This document shows positions 5,840 through 7,876 of a DNA stretch of 7,876 bases, piece by piece; the first letter of the stretch is position 1; the number at the start of each line of letters is the position of its first letter. This DNA is from Wolbachia pipientis (GTDB taxonomy: Bacteria; Pseudomonadota; Alphaproteobacteria; Rickettsiales; Anaplasmataceae), in the NCBI RefSeq assembly GCF_023661085.1, contig NZ_JAHDJT010000059.1, positions 1 through 7,876 of the forward strand, in the 5' to 3' direction. The notes beneath the pieces were generated by a model. It was not told the DNA's origin. It searched no databases and saw only the letters and a list, made by a program, of their open reading frames with translations. The translations under genes and the position numbers were made by a program.

Positions 5840-6918
5840 TGACCGACGATCATTTCATGTCAATTGCACTAAAGCTTGCTGAAAAAACCCTCGGAAGTGT
5901 TGCACCAAATCCTGCTGTTGGGTGTGTCATTGCAAAAGATGGTGTGGTAGTTGGTGAAGGCTGTACAGGAATCGGTGGGCGTCCCCATGCAGAAATAGTT
6001 GCTTTGCAAAATGCTAAAGATTTGACTCATGGCGCAACTATGTACGTTACTCTTGAGCCATGTTGCCACTTTGGGGTTACAGAACCTTGCACCGCGGAAA
6101 TCACAAGAGCTGGAATAAAAAGGGTAGTAATTGCAGCAATTGACCCCGACACAAGAGTTTTAGGTGGAGGCATTAAAGCCCTAAAGGAAGCAGGAATTGA
6201 AGTGGAACAAGGAATTATGCAAGAGGAGGCAGAAAAATTGAATATCGGCTTCTTCACCACTCAGAAATTACACAGACCATTTACAGCTTGCAAAATTGCA
6301 ACAACTCTTGATGGAAAAATCGCAACATTTACAGGTGATAGCAAATGGATAACAAATGAAAACACAAGGAATTGGGTACATGAGCTTAGAGTAAAATATG
6401 ATGCAATTATGATTGGCAGTAAAACCCTCATTAATGATGATCTACTTTTGACTTGCAGATTGCCAAAACTTGAAGATAGGTTACCCATAAGACTAATTAT
6501 AGATAGCCAGGGAAAATTGAAAGAAGAGCACAATATTGCAAAGACCGCAGACAAAGTAACAACTTGGGTGATTACAAATAAAGAAGTAGAGAGAAAAATA
6601 AAAAACATTAACTATCTAGTGGCTAATTCAAACAGTGCAGGCAAAGTCTGCCTAAAAGACATGGCATCAAAACTTGTTTCAGAGGTTGGCATAACAAGGT
6701 TATTAGTTGAAGGTGGAGGAACGCTAATCACAGAACTACTGAAGTACAATTTAATCGACAGGCTGATAATCTGCCGCAGCGGTAAAATTCTAGGTAATGA
6801 TGCGATTCCTTTTGTAGGAGACTTAGGAATTCAATCTATCAACAACTGCTACCGATTCAAAAAAGCAGAAGTAATAGACTTTGATGAGGATATAGTCGAG
6901 GTTTGGGATAGATTATAA
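5839..6918 (+). CDS. ribD: Bifunctional riboflavin biosynthesis deaminase/reductase RibD
   Basis: RibD carries out the second and third steps of riboflavin synthesis: deamination of the diaminopyrimidine formed from GTP, then NADPH reduction of its ribose side chain. The deaminase domain (about 1-140) has NPAVGCV at 24-30, the zinc and catalytic pair His50/Glu52 in PHAEI, and zinc cysteines Cys75 and Cys84 in PCCHFGVTEPC. The reductase domain (about 145-359) has TLDGKIA at 156-162, followed by GDSKWIT, and VEGGGTL at 290-296. Length is normal for a full bifunctional enzyme. Its ATG overlaps the dgt stop, so translation is probably coupled to the upstream gene. Riboflavin genes are commonly kept in Wolbachia; the other rib genes are not in this window. 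Confidence 0.95.
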   Translation: MTDDHFMSIALKLAEKTLGSVAPNPAVGCVIAKDGVVVGEGCTGIGGRPHAEIVALQNAKDLTHGATMYVTLEPCCHFGVTEPCTAEITRAGIKRVVIAAIDPDTRVLGGGIKALKEAGIEVEQGIMQEEAEKLNIGFFTTQKLHRPFTACKIATTLDGKIATFTGDSKWITNENTRNWVHELRVKYDAIMIGSKTLINDDLLLTCRLPKLEDRLPIRLIIDSQGKLKEEHNIAKTADKVTTWVITNKEVERKIKNINYLVANSNSAGKVCLKDMASKLVSEVGITRLLVEGGGTLITELLKYNLIDRLIICRSGKILGNDAIPFVGDLGIQSINNCYRFKKAEVIDFDEDIVEVWDRL

Positions 6919-6944
6919 TAGCTTTATATGCTTGAATATAAAGA

Positions 6945-6967
6945 AAGAGGTAGAAAATCTACCTCTT
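6945..6967 (-). terminator. Hairpin terminator between converging genes
   Basis: A perfect ten-base stem, AAGAGGTAGA pairing with TCTACCTCTT, closes a three-base loop 27 bases after the ribD stop and 13 bases after the stop of the convergent gene. On the minus strand the stem is followed by TTTCTTTATATT, a good rho-independent tail. On the plus strand the tail is poor in T, so it should work best for the 207-residue gene and perhaps weakly for ribD. Confidence 0.75.
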
Positions 6968-6979
6968 GTACCATTTAAA

Positions 6980-7603
6980 TTAGGCTTCTTGAGATATTGC
7001 TTCTTTAAGCAATGCAGTAACCTCAGGATTTTTTAAAACAGTCTTAACTTTTTCTTTGAGATCACTTGAATTCAGTTTCTCGCCCAAATTATTAGTTAAA
7101 TTTGTAATGCTTTCTTGAACTCCCTCCAAGGCAGTCTTGTCAGCTTTTGTTCTCAGTGCAGATGCATCAGCTTTTTCAACTAGTTGATCATCAACATACT
7201 TCTTGTTAGCTTTTGCTTTCAGCGCAGTTTCTAGTGCTTCTTCAGTAACTAAACCTTTGGTTTTTGCTTCAATTTTGCTCTGAATTAGCTCCTCTACTTC
7301 TTTAGTCACTTTAGCATTTGCAGCTGATGTCCCAGCTTCACCTATTTCTTCATTCTTGTGCATTTGCTGATATGAAGAAATGGCTAGTATAGTGAAATAT
7401 ATGGCAGCAATAAATAGCGCTGTAATTCCAATGGGATTAACAATTGTGCTAATAAACGCCAAAGACTCAGGTACAGCAACTATATTAGTAGCAATTAATA
7501 CCGTTGTTATTGCTGCCGCTAAAGACGCAAGTGCAACTGTACCTTCAATGCCCATTTTTGTTATGTGCGCTGTGTTTCTCCACTTCCATATGCTTGTATT
7601 CAT
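6980..7603 (-). CDS. Unrecognised membrane protein with coiled-coil/repeat tail
   Basis: I do not recognise a named family. The 207 residues divide clearly. A short basic N-terminus leads to two hydrophobic helices at about 21-44 and 51-76, split by a Pro/Glu turn. Then a linker and a long charged helical tail (about 97-207) rich in Ala, Lys and Glu with heptad-like spacing. Within the tail ALKAKANK (127-134) recurs as ALRTKADK (149-156), with EKAD at 143-146 between; KAD-type repeats of this sort occur in phage tail-fibre stalks and trimeric coiled coils. The last 30 residues look globular or helical (VKTVLKNPEVTALLKEA). The start is secure: AAGGAGGG at 7616-7609 lies five bases before the ATG, the best ribosome site in the window. 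A strong hairpin follows the stop, so it is probably a single-gene transcript. It may anchor a coiled coil in the inner membrane. Confidence 0.75.
   Translation of the reverse strand: MNTSIWKWRNTAHITKMGIEGTVALASLAAAITTVLIATNIVAVPESLAFISTIVNPIGITALFIAAIYFTILAISSYQQMHKNEEIGEAGTSAANAKVTKEVEELIQSKIEAKTKGLVTEEALETALKAKANKKYVDDQLVEKADASALRTKADKTALEGVQESITNLTNNLGEKLNSSDLKEKVKTVLKNPEVTALLKEAISQEA
7142..7227. repeat. Diverged 66-base internal repeat in the coiled-coil tail
   Basis: The segments at about 7142-7161 and 7208-7227 share agcttttg.t.tcag.gcag with three differences, 66 bases (22 residues) apart. They encode the AL(R/K)(T/A)KA(D/N)K motif, suggesting an old in-frame duplication. Confidence 0.5.
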
Positions 7604-7636
7604 AATAACCCTCCTTTAATGAGACCAATAATAAAT

Positions 7637-7664
7637 TTAGCATGTACACATATTAGCATACACA
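7637..7664. repeat. Imperfect direct repeat upstream of the membrane/coiled-coil gene
   Basis: TTAGCATGTACACA at 7637-7650 is followed by TTAGCATACACA at 7653-7664, the second lacking the two bases GT. The spacing of 16 bases and the position 34-61 bases before the start codon at 7603 would suit a regulatory site, but AT-rich sequence can give this by chance. No clear promoter boxes for that gene could be fixed here; TTGATT at 7669-7664 on the minus strand is a possible -35. Confidence 0.3.
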
Positions 7665-7784
7665 ATCAAGTTATTTTTTTAGGTATAATTTTGAGCTAAG
7701 AGTCTGCTTTCTAAGCTGTCACCAACTATGCGCAACTGGCTGAATTTAGATTTTTTAGCCATAGAAACAGAACTAAAAAACTAC

Positions 7785-7813
7785 TTGACAACTTTCACCG
7801 TTACCTTTATAAT
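7785..7813 (+). promoter_or_regulatory. Perfect consensus sigma-70 promoter
   Basis: TTGACA at 7785-7790 and TATAAT at 7808-7813 are separated by exactly 17 bases, a twelve-of-twelve match. Transcription would start near 7820 and leave the window rightwards. The region 7604-7784 behind it holds no gene I can support. Confidence 0.75.
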
Positions 7814-7854
7814 GAGGCTGGAGCTATTATTTATCTTCAGTCTGTGCAGATTAA

Positions 7855-7876
7855 ATGAGAAAAAAACTTAGCATAT
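7855..7876 (+). CDS. Possible start of a gene running off the window
   Basis: An ATG at 7855, about 35 bases downstream of the predicted transcription start, opens MRKKLSI before the window ends. The positively charged beginning could be that of a signal peptide. There is no clear ribosome binding site, and the promoter could equally serve an RNA gene, so this is only a suggestion. Confidence 0.25.

Noticed and set aside
6261..6608. 115-codon minus-strand frame inside ribD
   Set aside because: A hydrophobic-looking shadow of the RibD reductase domain, with no ribosome site.
7751..7780. Inverted repeat TTTTTTAG / CTAAAAAA before the perfect promoter
   Set aside because: The stem is almost all A-T with a 14-base loop; it would be unstable and is expected by chance in this composition.
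7728..7871. 47-codon plus-strand frame starting MRNWLNLDF
   Set aside because: It lacks a ribosome site, and the perfect promoter at 7785-7813 lies inside it, which makes coding unlikely. A short gene remnant cannot be excluded.

Overview
The window looks like part of the chromosome of an obligate intracellular alphaproteobacterium of the Anaplasmataceae, most probably a Wolbachia. This rests on low GC throughout, several broken genes beside intact housekeeping genes, and a gene set typical of that group: a second NifS/IscS-like cysteine desulfurase, an IscA/ErpA-type protein, LolD, a dGTPase-like HD protein, RibD, a Bax-inhibitor-1 protein and a two-helix coiled-coil orphan. The assignment is from recalled protein families, not from a search.

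Positions 1-1182 are a decayed zone. On the plus strand lies a Bax-inhibitor-1 family pseudogene with stops and frameshifts (64-773). It overlaps by one base the first 43 codons of a phosphoribosyltransferase-like gene, which breaks off at about 901. From 902 the sequence reads best on the minus strand: a 13-codon start of a gene with a good ribosome binding site (RarA-like at most), preceded by a 90-codon frame with one internal stop. Two unrelated 5' gene ends therefore meet head to head near 901/902, which points to a recombination breakpoint.

Positions 1183-4598 carry a cysteine desulfurase (minus), then a divergent intergenic region with a promoter candidate, an alpha/beta hydrolase (plus) and a 57-residue predicted lipoprotein (plus). 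Converging on these is a minus-strand pair: an IscA/ErpA-type Fe-S protein with an unusual poly-aspartate insertion, followed by the LolD ATPase.

Positions 4640-6918 hold a dGTPase-like triphosphohydrolase and ribD, joined by a TAATG stop/start overlap and probably translationally coupled. A strong hairpin (6945-6967) separates ribD from the convergent 207-residue protein (6980-7603), which has two membrane helices, a coiled-coil/repeat tail and an excellent ribosome binding site.

The right end (7604-7876) has no convincing complete gene. It contains an imperfect direct repeat upstream of the 207-residue gene and a perfect consensus sigma-70 type promoter reading out of the window.

Functionally, two genes touch Fe-S cluster biogenesis (cysteine desulfurase and IscA/ErpA type), one serves lipoprotein export (LolD, next to a lipoprotein gene), and two serve nucleotide and cofactor metabolism (dNTP hydrolysis and riboflavin synthesis from GTP-derived pyrimidine). 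I see no CRISPR array, rRNA or tRNA gene, or intact mobile element. The most unusual features are the Asp-rich insertion in the Fe-S protein, the head-to-head breakpoint, and the membrane/coiled-coil orphan with the strong promoter beyond it.
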